A stretch of DNA of 64,000 nucleotides, taken from contig CACABO010000002.1 of NCBI GenBank assembly GCA_902530745.1, positions 98,695-162,694 of the forward strand, given 5' to 3'. This document shows, piece after piece, positions 43,698 to 53,655 of the stretch (its first letter is position 1; the number at the start of each line of letters is the position of its first letter). Source of the stretch: an uncultured Alphaproteobacteria bacterium (lineage in GTDB: Bacteria; Pseudomonadota; Alphaproteobacteria; HIMB59). Position numbers and translations under genes: made by a program. The notes beneath the pieces are model-generated. The model ran no database searches, had not been told where the DNA came from, and worked only from the letters and a program-made list of their open reading frames with translations.

Positions 43698-44516
43698 TTA
43701 TATTAGTCTATCTAAATATTCTTCAAATTGAAACTCTCTTAAGTCATTCATGCCTTCGCCATATCCCTCAAATACTACAGGAATATCAAAATCATTTATT
43801 ATTGTTAGAAGAGCTCCATACTTGGCATTAGAATCTACCTTATTTAAAATAATACCATCTAAAGTGATATATTCTTGAAAACCATCTATTATATGTTTTG
43901 ATGCAAGGCCAGTATTAGCATCTAATGTTAAAAAAGCCCTTATTAAATTAAATTGCTCAGATTTTTTTGAAACTATATCTGAGATTTTTTTTAGCTCAGC
44001 CATTAAATTTTTGTTGTTATGCTGTCTCCCAGATGTATCAACAATAATAACATCACTCTCTTTCAGATTATCAATACCTTGAAAAATAACTGCAGATGGA
44101 TCTTCCATATTATTACCCTTATGAATGGGCACTTCAAATTGATTTGTGAAATGTTCAAGTTGATCGATTGCGGCAGCCCTAAATGTATCTGCTGCAATTA
44201 CGCCAGGTTTTAAGCCATTCTTTTGAATTAGATTTATAAATTTACCTATAAATGTTGTTTTTCCCGAGCCGTTATTTCCAGCAATAATATATAAGCTTTT
44301 ATCTTGAGGAGAAAAACCACCAAATTTTTTTTCTTTGAATTTTGTAAGCAGTTCATCTTTAATCACTTTTTTAATATCCTCTTCTTGTGATTTATTTTCT
44401 TTTATTTTTGAAATTATTAAATCAGCAAATTTTGGTTCTACACCATTATCAAACAAAAGATCTTCTATCTCATCTATATTTAAATTCTTTTGAAAGATTT
44501 TTTTTAAAAAAAACAT
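43698..44516 (-). CDS. ftsY: Signal recognition particle receptor FtsY (minimal form)
   Basis: 272 aa NG domain only, without the long acidic A domain found in many proteobacteria. GTPase motifs: GNNGSGKTTFIGKF, DTFRAAAIDQL, DTSGRQHN and NKVDSNAKYG (the usual TKLD reads NKVD). It docks the Ffh-ribosome complex at the membrane for co-translational protein export. One-base overlap with mtaB. ffh is 2 kb away. Confidence 0.95.
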   Translation of the reverse strand: MFFLKKIFQKNLNIDEIEDLLFDNGVEPKFADLIISKIKENKSQEEDIKKVIKDELLTKFKEKKFGGFSPQDKSLYIIAGNNGSGKTTFIGKFINLIQKNGLKPGVIAADTFRAAAIDQLEHFTNQFEVPIHKGNNMEDPSAVIFQGIDNLKESDVIIVDTSGRQHNNKNLMAELKKISDIVSKKSEQFNLIRAFLTLDANTGLASKHIIDGFQEYITLDGIILNKVDSNAKYGALLTIINDFDIPVVFEGYGEGMNDLREFQFEEYLDRLI

Positions 44517-45721
44517 TAAACTCTTATAACCTCTCCGACGGGTACACCTACTAAGGGTACTTTATGTTTGATATAATTTTGATCATACCCAATTGCTAAT
44601 CCTGAATTTAACTCTTCAATAAGGATCTCCCTTGGTAATGAAAGTTTGGATTTAACTTTTTTTAAAATTAATTCTCCAAGATCTCTTAAAACTTTTGCTC
44701 TCTTTTTAATAATTGATTTAGAGACCTGAGGCATCCTTGAAGCAGGAGTATTGTTTTTTGGAGAAAAAGGAAATATGTGAAGGTGAGAAATTTCATTGTC
44801 TCTTAATAGTTTGTATGTATTTTCAAACATCGTATCTGTTTCTGTGGGAAATCCTGCAATAATATCTGCACCAAATGAAATATCTTTTCTAATTTTTTTA
44901 CAACGATCAACAAATTGAAATACATCTTTTGAGCTATGTCTTCTTTTCATTCTTTTCAGTATCATGTCATCACCTGACTGTATACTAAGGTGAAGATGCG
45001 GCATTACTCTTTGATCTTTTAGTACTTCATTAAAATTTTCATCAACTTCAACACAGTCTATTGAGGATAGTCGAAGACGTTGCAATTTAGTTTTATCTAA
45101 AATATCTAAAATTAAATTGCTCATGTTATATTTGTGATCAAAATCGCTCCCATAATCTGATATATCAACACCTGTTAAAACAATTTCTTTGACACCATTT
45201 TCTACAACTCTTTCCACCTCATCAATTAAGTAAAAAGGATCAAAACTCCTATTATTACCTCTACCAAAAGGAATAATACAAAATGTGCACCTATGATTGC
45301 ATCCTTGTTGAATTACAAGGCTTTCTCTTATGTTAAGGTTTTTATTATCTAAAGATGGGCGGATATCTTGAGGAGAGTCAAATATGTCTTCCTTGAAATC
45401 TACTTCGAGTTCTTCATCAAGTAAGGATGTCCAAGTTTCTGATTTCAGTTTACTTATATTATCAATAACTTTATCAACCTCTGTCATTGAAGAATACTTA
45501 TCTGGAGATATTTGTGCAGCACAACCTGTCATTACAATTTTTTTATTGGGATATTCTTTTTTAATTCTTCTAATAGTTTGTCTTACCTGCCTCTCAGTCT
45601 CATTTGTGACGGCACAAGAGTTTATAACAACCATATTTTCATTATTATTTACTAATAATTCTTCAATTTTTTTTCCTTCAAAGTTATTTAGTCGACATCC
45701 AAAATTAACAACTTTAGACAT
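44516..45721 (-). CDS. mtaB: tRNA t6A37 methylthiotransferase MtaB
   Basis: 401 aa radical-SAM enzyme. Three N-terminal cluster cysteines (FGCRLN, NSCAVT, TGCAAQ), then the radical SAM motif CNHRCTFC and the core IVLTGVDISDYG. It converts t6A to ms2t6A at position 37 of tRNAs reading ANN codons. The TRAM domain at the end is short. It sits between dapF and ftsY with minimal spacing, a common alphaproteobacterial order. Confidence 0.94.
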   Translation of the reverse strand: MSKVVNFGCRLNNFEGKKIEELLVNNNENMVVINSCAVTNETERQVRQTIRRIKKEYPNKKIVMTGCAAQISPDKYSSMTEVDKVIDNISKLKSETWTSLLDEELEVDFKEDIFDSPQDIRPSLDNKNLNIRESLVIQQGCNHRCTFCIIPFGRGNNRSFDPFYLIDEVERVVENGVKEIVLTGVDISDYGSDFDHKYNMSNLILDILDKTKLQRLRLSSIDCVEVDENFNEVLKDQRVMPHLHLSIQSGDDMILKRMKRRHSSKDVFQFVDRCKKIRKDISFGADIIAGFPTETDTMFENTYKLLRDNEISHLHIFPFSPKNNTPASRMPQVSKSIIKKRAKVLRDLGELILKKVKSKLSLPREILIEELNSGLAIGYDQNYIKHKVPLVGVPVGEVIRV

Positions 45722-46534
45722 TTAAATATTAATCGATGATTGATAAACTAACTCTGCAGGGCCTTGAAGGAATACCATCCTGTCCTTGATTTCTGCTTTT
45801 AATACTGATCGTTCAGTAATTACTTTGATTTTAGAGGACACAAAGTCATTATGATTTAAAACAAAAGCAGTAGCACAGGTTCCTGAACCACATGCTAGTG
45901 TATGTCCGCCACCTCGCTCCCAAAATAATACTTTTACTTTTGATTTTTTTAATACCTCTACAAAAGTAATATTAGCTTGATCAGGAAATAATTTATTTTT
46001 TACAAGTAAAGGCCCTAACATATTTAATTTAATTAGCTTTAAATTCTTTACTAATACTACACAATGAGGGTTTCCAATATTTGCCCCCATTATTTTTATT
46101 AACCCAGGTATCTTTATTCTTTTAATTTGAATACTTTGAGAGTCAATTTTTTTTGATAAAGGAATTTTTTTCCAATCTAAAGTTACTTCCCCAACATTGA
46201 TTTTGTATTCCTTTTGAGTTTTCTTACCAAAATGTAAAAATTTATGAGTTTTAATGACTGCCCTTTTAACTTTTTTTACTTCAACTAAATATTTGTAGGC
46301 ACATCGCAATCCATTCCCACAATTTTTCCCAAGTGAGCCATCTGAGTTATAAAATGTAACTTGATAATATGAACTGATTTTTTTTAATAGAATTAATTGA
46401 TCGCAACCTACCCCAAAACGCCTGTCGCAAAGTCTTTTAATAACCTTTTTTGACTTCCTAATGAAATCAACGTTTTTATCCACAATAATAAAGTCATTTC
46501 CTGCTCCTTGAGCTTTCATAAAAGGTATTTTCAT
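45722..46534 (-). CDS. dapF: Diaminopimelate epimerase
   Basis: 270 aa from the internal ATG 46534 (MKIPFMKAQGAGNDFIIVDK), which matches the family N-terminus; the track adds ten residues. Both catalytic cysteines are visible: NCGNGLRC and ACGSGTCA. It isomerises LL- to meso-diaminopimelate for lysine and peptidoglycan. First gene of the dapF-mtaB-ftsY-yciB unit. Confidence 0.95.
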   Translation of the reverse strand: MKIPFMKAQGAGNDFIIVDKNVDFIRKSKKVIKRLCDRRFGVGCDQLILLKKISSYYQVTFYNSDGSLGKNCGNGLRCAYKYLVEVKKVKRAVIKTHKFLHFGKKTQKEYKINVGEVTLDWKKIPLSKKIDSQSIQIKRIKIPGLIKIMGANIGNPHCVVLVKNLKLIKLNMLGPLLVKNKLFPDQANITFVEVLKKSKVKVLFWERGGGHTLACGSGTCATAFVLNHNDFVSSKIKVITERSVLKAEIKDRMVFLQGPAELVYQSSINI

Positions 46535-46583
46535 AGACCAGCTATAGTGATATAAATTCATCACTAAATAAAGGAAAAATTAG

Positions 46584-46608
46584 TCGGCCAATGAGTATCA
46601 TTCGCCGA
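46584..46608 (+). terminator. Hairpin with T-run just before ffh (terminator or leader attenuator)
   Basis: TCGGCCAATGA / TCATTCGCCGA, 11-bp stem with one mismatch and a 3-base loop, followed on the plus strand by a long T run. It lies 17 bases before the ffh ATG. Because no plus-strand gene ends here, it is either the end of a small RNA or a leader structure controlling ffh. Confidence 0.45.
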
Positions 46609-46625
46609 TTTTTTTTATTTTTTAA

Positions 46626-47978
46626 ATGTTAGAAAATATAACAAATAAGATAACTGGAATTTTTCAAGGCCTATCAAATAAAGGTGCTATCACTGAAAAA
46701 GATTTAGAGACAACCCTGCGAGAGGTTAGAGTTGCTCTGTTAGAGGCAGATGTCTCTCTTAAGGTATCTAAAGATCTTATTAAAAAAATCCAAGAAAAAG
46801 CACTTGGTCAAAAAGTAATTGAAAACGTCCAGCCAGGACAACAAATAATTAAAATAGTAAGTGATGAACTAACAGAAATACTTGGTATTCAAAGTAGCGA
46901 GTTAAACTTTAAAAATAAACCCTCAACTTTTTTAATGTGTGGTCTGCAGGGTGCAGGTAAAACAACATCAATTGCAAAATTTGCTCATTACTGTCAAAAT
47001 TCTCTTAATAAATCTGTAGCACTTGTGTCAACAGATTTAAGAAGACCAGCCGCTATAGACCAACTTCGTATTTTATCCCAAAAAAATAATATTCAGTTTA
47101 TTGAGCCAATAAATGAAAATATAAAAGATATTGTCAATAATGCTCTTGAACAAAGTAAAAAACTTTTATCGGATGTTTTAATTATAGATACCTCAGGTCG
47201 AATTAGTACAGATGAGGAATTACTTTTAGAACTGAAAACAATTAATGATCTGGCAAAACCACAAGAGAATTTACTTGTTTTAGACTCAATGATGGGTCAA
47301 CAAGCCCTAAGCGTTGTAGAGTCTTTTAACTCCACAGCACCACTTACTGGATTTATATTAACAAGATTAGATGCAGACCCAAGAGGAGGAGTTGCACTTT
47401 CAGCAAAATATCAAACAGGTTTGCCAATTCGTTTCTTTGGATCAGGAGAAAATATTGAAGATTTTGAAGTTTTTCACCCAGAGAGAATAGCTTCTAGAAT
47501 TCTTGGTATGGGAGATGTTGTTTCATTAGTTGAAAAAGCACAAAAAGATTTTGATCAAAAAGAAATGGAAAATCTCCAATCTCAGATGATGAGTGGGAAA
47601 TTCAATATGAATGATCTTTTAAAACAGTTTTCTCAAATGAAAAAAATGGGAGGAATGTCTGGACTTATGTCACACATGCCAGGTGTCAGCAAAATTAAAA
47701 ATATGATGGAGAGTGGAGATTTTGACGAAAAAGTTATTGATCATCAAATTGCAATTATTTGCTCAATGACAAGAGAGGAAAGATTAGATCCTGATTTACT
47801 AAAAGCTTCAAGAAAAAGAAGAATAGCAACAGGGTCTGGTAGACAGGTACACGAGGTCAACAGGCTTTTAAAACAATTTGAGCAAACTAAAAAACTTATG
47901 AAACAAGCTCAAAAACCAGGTTTTGCAAATAAAATAAAAAGTTTATTAGGCGGAAACCAAATGCCAACGATTGAATAA
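46626..47978 (+). CDS. ffh: Signal recognition particle protein Ffh
   Basis: 450 aa with N, G and M domains. GTPase motifs: GLQGAGKTTSIAKFA, DLRRPAAIDQL, DTSGR, TRLDADPRGG. The methionine-rich M domain (MKKMGGMSGLMSHMPG) contains the RNA-binding SMTREER...SRKRRIATGSGR segment. With 4.5S RNA (not found here) it binds signal sequences on the ribosome. It begins the ffh-rpsP-rimM-trmD-rplS run. Confidence 0.97.
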   Translation: MLENITNKITGIFQGLSNKGAITEKDLETTLREVRVALLEADVSLKVSKDLIKKIQEKALGQKVIENVQPGQQIIKIVSDELTEILGIQSSELNFKNKPSTFLMCGLQGAGKTTSIAKFAHYCQNSLNKSVALVSTDLRRPAAIDQLRILSQKNNIQFIEPINENIKDIVNNALEQSKKLLSDVLIIDTSGRISTDEELLLELKTINDLAKPQENLLVLDSMMGQQALSVVESFNSTAPLTGFILTRLDADPRGGVALSAKYQTGLPIRFFGSGENIEDFEVFHPERIASRILGMGDVVSLVEKAQKDFDQKEMENLQSQMMSGKFNMNDLLKQFSQMKKMGGMSGLMSHMPGVSKIKNMMESGDFDEKVIDHQIAIICSMTREERLDPDLLKASRKRRIATGSGRQVHEVNRLLKQFEQTKKLMKQAQKPGFANKIKSLLGGNQMPTIE

Positions 47979-47996
47979 ATACAGAAGGGAGAAATC

Positions 47997-48590
47997 ATGG
48001 CGACAAAAATAAGACTAGCAAGAGGAGGTTCAAAAAAAAGACCTTTCTATAGAATTGTGGTTGCAGATGAGAAAGCACCAAGAGACGGTAACTTCATCGA
48101 AAAAATAGGCAACTTCAATCCAATGGTACCCAAGGATCACAAGGAAAGAGTAATGCTTAGCAAAGAAAGAGCCGAACATTGGCTTAAGGTTGGGGCCCTG
48201 CCAACAGAAAGAGTTCAAAAAATTCTCTCTGAATTAGGAATGATGGAAGCTCCAAAAATAACTGAGAAAACAAAAAAGCATTTACCAAAGGCAAAGGCTC
48301 AAGAAAGAGTTAAAGCAAAAGAAGAAGCAGCATCAAAAGCTGCAGAAGATGCAAAAGCTACTGAAGAAGCAGCTAAAGCAGAGGACGAAAAACCTACTGA
48401 GGAGGTAACTACCACAGAAGAGCAACCGCCTGTTGAAGAAGTAGCAGTTGAAAAACCAGCTGAAGAGGTGAAGACAGAAGAGACTTCTGAGCCGGAGGAA
48501 AAGAAAGAAGAAGCTTCTGCAAAAGAAGAGCCCAAAGAGGAAGAGGGTTCAACTGAGGCTTCAGAGGATAAACCCGAGACTAAAGAGTAA
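47997..48590 (+). CDS. rpsP: 30S ribosomal protein bS16 with long acidic C-terminal tail
   Basis: 197 aa; the first ~90 residues are bS16 ([50 protein letters not shown]). The remaining ~100 are an Ala/Glu/Lys-rich low-complexity tail. Family length is usually 80-90 aa (up to ~120 in some alphaproteobacteria). A Shine-Dalgarno (AAGGGAG) precedes the ATG. The tail composition resembles that of bL19 in the same operon. Confidence 0.96.
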   Translation: MATKIRLARGGSKKRPFYRIVVADEKAPRDGNFIEKIGNFNPMVPKDHKERVMLSKERAEHWLKVGALPTERVQKILSELGMMEAPKITEKTKKHLPKAKAQERVKAKEEAASKAAEDAKATEEAAKAEDEKPTEEVTTTEEQPPVEEVAVEKPAEEVKTEETSEPEEKKEEASAKEEPKEEEGSTEASEDKPETKE

Positions 48591-48596
48591 TTACTT

Positions 48597-49094
48597 GTGA
48601 CTCCCTTTGAGAAGCATTTCATACAAGTTGGTGTAATTGGCAGACCTAAAGGAACTAAGGGTCTGCTAAGGTTTCACAGTTATTTAAATGATGATCGTGA
48701 TTTAAATCAATTTAATAAATTTTATTTAGATAATGAAAAAACTATTAACTTAAAACTAGTATCTTTTGATAAAAAAAGCCCACTTATAACAATCGACGAA
48801 ATAAATAATAGAACAGACATTGAAAAGTTTGTTAATAAAAAAATTTTTTTAAAAAAAGAACAACTATCACCAGTAAAAGGAAACGAATATTATTTCCACG
48901 ATTTAGAGGGCCTTGAGGTATTTGATAATAAAGACCAGAGAGTTGGAGAAGTTGCTTCAGTTGTAAATTTTGGTGCAGGGGATTTATTGGAAATATATTT
49001 TATTAAAAGTAAAAAAAAGGAATTTTTCAGATTTACTGAGCAAAACTTTCCATTTGTAAATATTAAAGAAAAAAAAATTATAATTAAAAATTAA
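48597..49094 (+). CDS. rimM: 16S rRNA processing/30S maturation factor RimM
   Basis: 165 aa with a GTG start. RimM N-terminal barrel (QVGVIGRPKGTKGLLRFHSY) and PRC-type barrel (YYFHDLEGLEVFDNKDQRVGEVASVVNFGAGDLLEIYF, NFPFVNIKEKKIII). It assists assembly of the 30S head with bS19. One-base TAATG overlap with trmD. Confidence 0.94.
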   Translation: MTPFEKHFIQVGVIGRPKGTKGLLRFHSYLNDDRDLNQFNKFYLDNEKTINLKLVSFDKKSPLITIDEINNRTDIEKFVNKKIFLKKEQLSPVKGNEYYFHDLEGLEVFDNKDQRVGEVASVVNFGAGDLLEIYFIKSKKKEFFRFTEQNFPFVNIKEKKIIIKN

Positions 49095-49819
49095 TGTTAA
49101 AATTCAATATCCTTACTTTATTTCCAGAAGTTTTTCCTGGAATTTTACAACATGGCTTGTTAGGCAAAGCTCTGTCAAAAAATCATTTCGAAATCAATAC
49201 GATCAACATAAGAGATTACAGTGATTTATCTGCGAACTCTGTTGATGATAAACCATTTAGTGGTGGCGCAGGTATGGTATTAAGACCTGATATAATTTCA
49301 AAATCTATAGAAGCAAACTTTAATAAAAATGAATTAGATAGCTGTATTAAAATATGTTTTTCTGCCAAAGGTAAACAACTCACTCAAAAAAAATTAACTA
49401 ATTATAATTTAAATAAAGATTTTATTTTACTAAATGGTAGATATGAGGGCATTGACCAAAGAGTAATTGATTATTATAAATTCCAAGAGATTTCTGTGAG
49501 CGATGTCATCTTAAACGGAGGAGAGATAGCATCATTATTATTTATTGAGGCGTTAATGAGACTCCAACCTGGTGTTCTTGGAAATAATGATACCCACACT
49601 ATTGAGTCATTCCAAAATGGACTAGTTGAACATGATCAATTCACTAGACCAAATCCATGGATAACCCCTGATCAGTCAGAAATAGAAGTACCTTCTATAC
49701 TCGTGAGTGGTAAACATGCTGATATAGATCTTTGGAAACACCAAAATTCGTTGGAAAATACTGAAAAAAATAGACCAGATTTATTTAAAAACTATTTAAA
49801 AAAAAACAAAAATGAGTAG
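49094..49819 (+). CDS. trmD: tRNA (guanine37-N1)-methyltransferase
   Basis: 241 aa trefoil-knot methylase. FNILTLFPEVFPGIL, DDKPFSGGAGMVLRPDII, the SAM-binding knot LLNGRYEGIDQRVIDYY and SVSDVILNGGEIASL are intact; the C-terminal domain (EHDQFTRP, VPSILVSGKHADIDLW) is complete. Methylates G37 to prevent frameshifting. Conserved place between rimM and rplS. Confidence 0.97.
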   Translation: MLKFNILTLFPEVFPGILQHGLLGKALSKNHFEINTINIRDYSDLSANSVDDKPFSGGAGMVLRPDIISKSIEANFNKNELDSCIKICFSAKGKQLTQKKLTNYNLNKDFILLNGRYEGIDQRVIDYYKFQEISVSDVILNGGEIASLLFIEALMRLQPGVLGNNDTHTIESFQNGLVEHDQFTRPNPWITPDQSEIEVPSILVSGKHADIDLWKHQNSLENTEKNRPDLFKNYLKKNKNE

Positions 49820-49869
49820 AATATGCCGCTCTGATACCACCCATATATTAATATTGGATGGAGCACACA

Positions 49870-50541
49870 ATGAATGAAATTATTAAAAATTACGAACAAT
49901 CACAAATTCAGCAGATTTTAAAAAGTTCAAAGGTTTCAGACTTCGCGCCAGGTGACACTGTCAAAGTTAACGTTAAGATTAAAGAAGGAAATAAAGAGAG
50001 AGTGCAAGCATTTCAAGGTGTCTGTATTGGTAAAAAAAATAACGGTCTTAATTCTTCATTTACTGTTAGAAAAATTTCTAGTGGTGAAGGTGTCGAAAGG
50101 GTTTTTCCACTATACAGTAATGTTATCGACTCAATCGAACGTATAAAAGTTGGTGATGTAAGAAGAGCTAAATTATATTATCTAAGAGGTTTGTCTGGTA
50201 AAAAAGCAAGAATTGCCGAAAGAACTGATGGTCGATCATATGATGATAACCAATTTGTATCCACAATCGAAGATGTTGAAGAGATTTCAGAGGTTAGTAC
50301 TGAAGAAAATAAATCAGAAACACCTGTAACTGACGATTCACCGAAGGAAGAAGCTAAAGAGACCAAAAAAGAGGAAACTTCATCTCAAGAAGCCCCTAAG
50401 TCTGAAGACAACTCTAAAGAAGAAATTAAAGAAACCAAATCAGAGGAATCATCACCACAAGAAGAACCCAAAGTTGAAGATGAGCCAAAAGAGGAAAAGC
50501 CTGTAGAGAAAAAAATAGAAGAGGCAGAAACTAAAAGCTAA
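49870..50541 (+). CDS. rplS: 50S ribosomal protein bL19 with long acidic C-terminal tail
   Basis: 223 aa from ATG 49870 (GGAG seven bases upstream; the track start at 49858 overlaps that site). Residues ~1-115 are bL19 ([57 protein letters not shown]). The next ~105 residues are Glu/Lys/Ser/Pro repeats ([28 protein letters not shown]). The normal length is ~115-130 aa. The tail parallels that of bS16. Confidence 0.96.
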   Translation: MNEIIKNYEQSQIQQILKSSKVSDFAPGDTVKVNVKIKEGNKERVQAFQGVCIGKKNNGLNSSFTVRKISSGEGVERVFPLYSNVIDSIERIKVGDVRRAKLYYLRGLSGKKARIAERTDGRSYDDNQFVSTIEDVEEISEVSTEENKSETPVTDDSPKEEAKETKKEETSSQEAPKSEDNSKEEIKETKSEESSPQEEPKVEDEPKEEKPVEKKIEEAETKS

Positions 50542-50551
50542 AAGTATTATC

Positions 50552-51961
50552 TTGAGCAACCAAGGCCCAAAAACACTTTTTGATAAAATCTGGTCTGAGC
50601 ATCTTGTCGGTCAAAGAGAAGATGGGACTAATCTTTTATATATTGATCGTCATTTAGTTCATGAAGTAACTAGCCCTCAAGCCTTCGAAGGATTAAAAAT
50701 TTCCAATCGTCCTGTTCATCGACCAGAGGCTACGATAGCTGTCGCAGACCATAATGTTCCTACTATAAATAGACAAAATATTGAGGACCCACAAAGTAAA
50801 ATTCAGGTCGAAACTCTAGCAAAAAACACTAAAGAGCATGGAATTCAATATTTTGATTTAATGGACCAAAGACAAGGTATTGTTCATATCATTGGACCTG
50901 AGCAGGGAATTACCCAACCGGGCATGACAATTGTCTGTGGAGACAGTCACACTTCTACCCATGGAGCTTTCGGAGCTCTCGCTTTTGGTATCGGAACAAG
51001 TGAAGTTGAGCATGTTCTGGCTACGCAAACAATTGTTCAAAATCCAGCAAAAAATATGAGAATTTCCGTCAATGGTGAACTTCCTTTTGGTGTAAATTCT
51101 AAAGATTTAATCTTGTACATAATTGGAAAAATTGGAACAGCTGGAGGAACTGGTCATGTAATTGAGTATGCTGGTTCATCTATTATGGGCCTTTCAATGG
51201 AAGGCAGAATGACTATTTGTAATATGAGCATTGAAGCTGGAGCTCGCGCCGGTTTAATTAGCCCAGATCAAACAACTTTTAATTATATAAAAGGCAGACC
51301 TTATGCTCCTGGAACTGAACACTGGGATCAAGCAGTAGAATACTGGTCATCTCTTCCCTCAGATAATGATGCAAATTACGATCATGAAATAGTTATAGAT
51401 AGTTCAGAAATTGACCCAATGGTGACATGGGGAACTAGCCCTGAGGATGTTGTGTCAGTGAAAGGCACAGTACCAAATCCGAGCAGTGCTAAAACAGAAA
51501 ATAAAAAGAAAAGTATAGAAAGATCACTTGAGTATATGGGCCTTAAGCCTGGAACAAAAATTACAGATATAAAATTAGATAAAATATTCATTGGCTCTTG
51601 TACAAATGGTCGAATTGAGGATTTAAGAAAAGTTGCATCTATAGTAAAGGATAAAAAGATTGCTTCACACGTTCAAGCAATGATAGTACCAGGATCAGGC
51701 TTAGTTAAAAAACAAGCTGAAGAAGAAGGAATTGATAAAATTTTAAAAGATGCTGGCTTTGAATGGAGAGAGGCTGGATGTTCAATGTGCCTTGGTATGA
51801 ATCCTGATCAATTAAAACCTGGTGAAAGGTGCGCATCAACTTCTAATAGAAACTTTGAAGGTAGACAAGGCCGAGGTGGTAGAACTCATTTAATGAGTCC
51901 TGAGCTTGCTGCAGCATCTGCTATTACGGGAAACATTTCAGACATAAGAGATTTTACATAA
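50552..51961 (+). CDS. leuC: 3-isopropylmalate dehydratase large subunit
   Basis: 469 aa, TTG start 10 bases after rplS. The [4Fe-4S] ligands are in [13 protein letters not shown] and [39 protein letters not shown] is the family signature. With LeuD it isomerises 2- to 3-isopropylmalate in leucine synthesis. First of the leuCDB-asd run; it may be read through from the ribosomal operon. Confidence 0.97.
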   Translation: MSNQGPKTLFDKIWSEHLVGQREDGTNLLYIDRHLVHEVTSPQAFEGLKISNRPVHRPEATIAVADHNVPTINRQNIEDPQSKIQVETLAKNTKEHGIQYFDLMDQRQGIVHIIGPEQGITQPGMTIVCGDSHTSTHGAFGALAFGIGTSEVEHVLATQTIVQNPAKNMRISVNGELPFGVNSKDLILYIIGKIGTAGGTGHVIEYAGSSIMGLSMEGRMTICNMSIEAGARAGLISPDQTTFNYIKGRPYAPGTEHWDQAVEYWSSLPSDNDANYDHEIVIDSSEIDPMVTWGTSPEDVVSVKGTVPNPSSAKTENKKKSIERSLEYMGLKPGTKITDIKLDKIFIGSCTNGRIEDLRKVASIVKDKKIASHVQAMIVPGSGLVKKQAEEEGIDKILKDAGFEWREAGCSMCLGMNPDQLKPGERCASTSNRNFEGRQGRGGRTHLMSPELAAASAITGNISDIRDFT

Positions 51962-51962
51962 A

Positions 51963-52571
51963 ATGGATAAGTTTCATTCTTTAAAAGGTATCGCAGCTCC
52001 TTTGCCAATTGTTAATATCGATACTGATATGATCATCCCAAAGCAATTTCTCAAAACAATTAAAAGGACTGGTCTTGGTGTAAGTTTGTTTTATGAGATG
52101 AGATATGATAACGATGGAAACCTCATCAAAGATTTTGTTTTGAATACATCTCCTTATGATCAGTCAAAAATTTTGGTTACTGGTGACAATTTTGGTTGTG
52201 GTTCAAGTAGAGAGCACGCCCCTTGGTCTCTTAAAGATTTTGGAATAAGAAGCGTAATTTCAACAAGTTTTGCTGATATTTTCTATAATAATTGCTTTCA
52301 AAATGGAATTTTACCGATTGTTGTCAGCCCTGAAAACCTTGATCAGTTAATGACAGCAGCTAAAAATCAAATTGAGTTCACTATTGACCTTCCGGAGCAA
52401 GTCATCAAAGCCGGAAACCATTTAATCAAATTTGAAATTGAAGAATTCAGAAAAGAAAGACTTTTGCAGGGATTAGACGATATTGGCATTACCCTTGGTT
52501 ACAAAGACAAAATTAATACTTACGAAGAGGATAAAAAAAATAAAAAACCTTGGTTATTTAAAGATAATTAA
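51963..52571 (+). CDS. leuD: 3-isopropylmalate dehydratase small subunit
   Basis: 202 aa swivel-domain subunit. [22 protein letters not shown] and [27 protein letters not shown] are diagnostic. One-base gap from leuC. Normal length (~200). Confidence 0.97.
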   Translation: MDKFHSLKGIAAPLPIVNIDTDMIIPKQFLKTIKRTGLGVSLFYEMRYDNDGNLIKDFVLNTSPYDQSKILVTGDNFGCGSSREHAPWSLKDFGIRSVISTSFADIFYNNCFQNGILPIVVSPENLDQLMTAAKNQIEFTIDLPEQVIKAGNHLIKFEIEEFRKERLLQGLDDIGITLGYKDKINTYEEDKKNKKPWLFKDN

Positions 52572-53654
52572 ATGAGTTCTAAAATTTTAGTTTTGCCAGG
52601 AGATGGCATTGGTGTGGAAGTTGCAGATCAAGCAATTAGAGTAATTGAAAAATTAAATGAGCAAGGTCTTAATGCTAGCTATGAAAAAGATTTAGTTGGA
52701 GGCGCTTCATATGATGTTAATGGCGAACCTCTAACTAACTCTGTTTTAGAGAAAGCAAAAAATTCAGATGCTATATTATTGGGAGCAGTTGGTGGATCAA
52801 AGTGGGATGATGTAGAAAGATCAAAAAGACCAGAAGCTGGACTTTTAGGTTTGAGGAAAGAATTAGAACTTTTTGCAAATTTGAGACCTGCTTTAGTTTT
52901 CGATGCTCTTGTTTCAGCTTCAACTTTAAAAAATGAAGTGGTAAACAATTTAGATATTATGATTGTAAGAGAATTGACTGGTGGTGTATATTTTGGTCAA
53001 CCTCGAGGAATAGAAAACACACCAAATGGTAAGAAAGCGATTGACACACAAATTTATCACGATTACGAAATCGATAGGATTGCTAGAGTCGCTTTTGATT
53101 TAGCCAGAAAAAGAAATAATAAAGTAACATCTGTCGAGAAAGCTAATGTTATGGAAACAGGTGTACTCTGGAGAGAGATTGTGAAAGAAACTCATAAAGA
53201 TTTTTCAGATATTACTCTAGAAAATATGTTAGCAGATAATTGTGCCATGCAACTTGTTAGAAACCCAAAACAATTTGATGTAATAGTTACAGATAATCTT
53301 TTTGGAGATCTGCTGAGTGATTGTGCTGCTATGCTGACTGGTTCGCTTGGAATGTTACCATCAGCATCATTGGGGGAAGAAAAAAATGGCAAAAGACATG
53401 GACTTTTTGAGCCTGTTCATGGAAGCGCCCCTGATATTGCAGGTCAAGATAAAGCAAATCCAATCGCTACCATTTTAAGTTTGTCTATGATGCTAAAATA
53501 TAATCTCAATAAAACAGACTTATCAAATAAAGTAGAAAGCGCTGTCCAGCAAATTCTTTCTGAGGGTTATAGAACTGGAGATATTTACACAAATGAAGAC
53601 CAAACTCTTGTCTCCTGTTCTAAAATGGGCGATTTAATAATCGAGAGAATTTAA
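52572..53654 (+). CDS. leuB: 3-isopropylmalate dehydrogenase
   Basis: 360 aa. ILVLPGDGIGVEV start, ELTGGVYFGQPRG, DKANVME-type segment (VEKANVMETGVLWR), the Mg/substrate motif VTDNLFGDLLSDCAAML and EPVHGSAPDIAGQDKANP. Oxidative decarboxylation of 3-isopropylmalate with NAD. Abuts leuD. Confidence 0.97.
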   Translation: MSSKILVLPGDGIGVEVADQAIRVIEKLNEQGLNASYEKDLVGGASYDVNGEPLTNSVLEKAKNSDAILLGAVGGSKWDDVERSKRPEAGLLGLRKELELFANLRPALVFDALVSASTLKNEVVNNLDIMIVRELTGGVYFGQPRGIENTPNGKKAIDTQIYHDYEIDRIARVAFDLARKRNNKVTSVEKANVMETGVLWREIVKETHKDFSDITLENMLADNCAMQLVRNPKQFDVIVTDNLFGDLLSDCAAMLTGSLGMLPSASLGEEKNGKRHGLFEPVHGSAPDIAGQDKANPIATILSLSMMLKYNLNKTDLSNKVESAVQQILSEGYRTGDIYTNEDQTLVSCSKMGDLIIERI

Positions 53655-53655
53655 G

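Noticed and set aside
46535-46625. SRP (4.5S) RNA next to ffh
   Set aside because: The stretch is too short and lacks the conserved SRP RNA apical loop; only a simple hairpin was found.
48299-48622. 107-aa minus-strand Ser-rich ORF
   Set aside because: Antisense of the Glu/Lys-rich tail of bS16, which is in a conserved operon.
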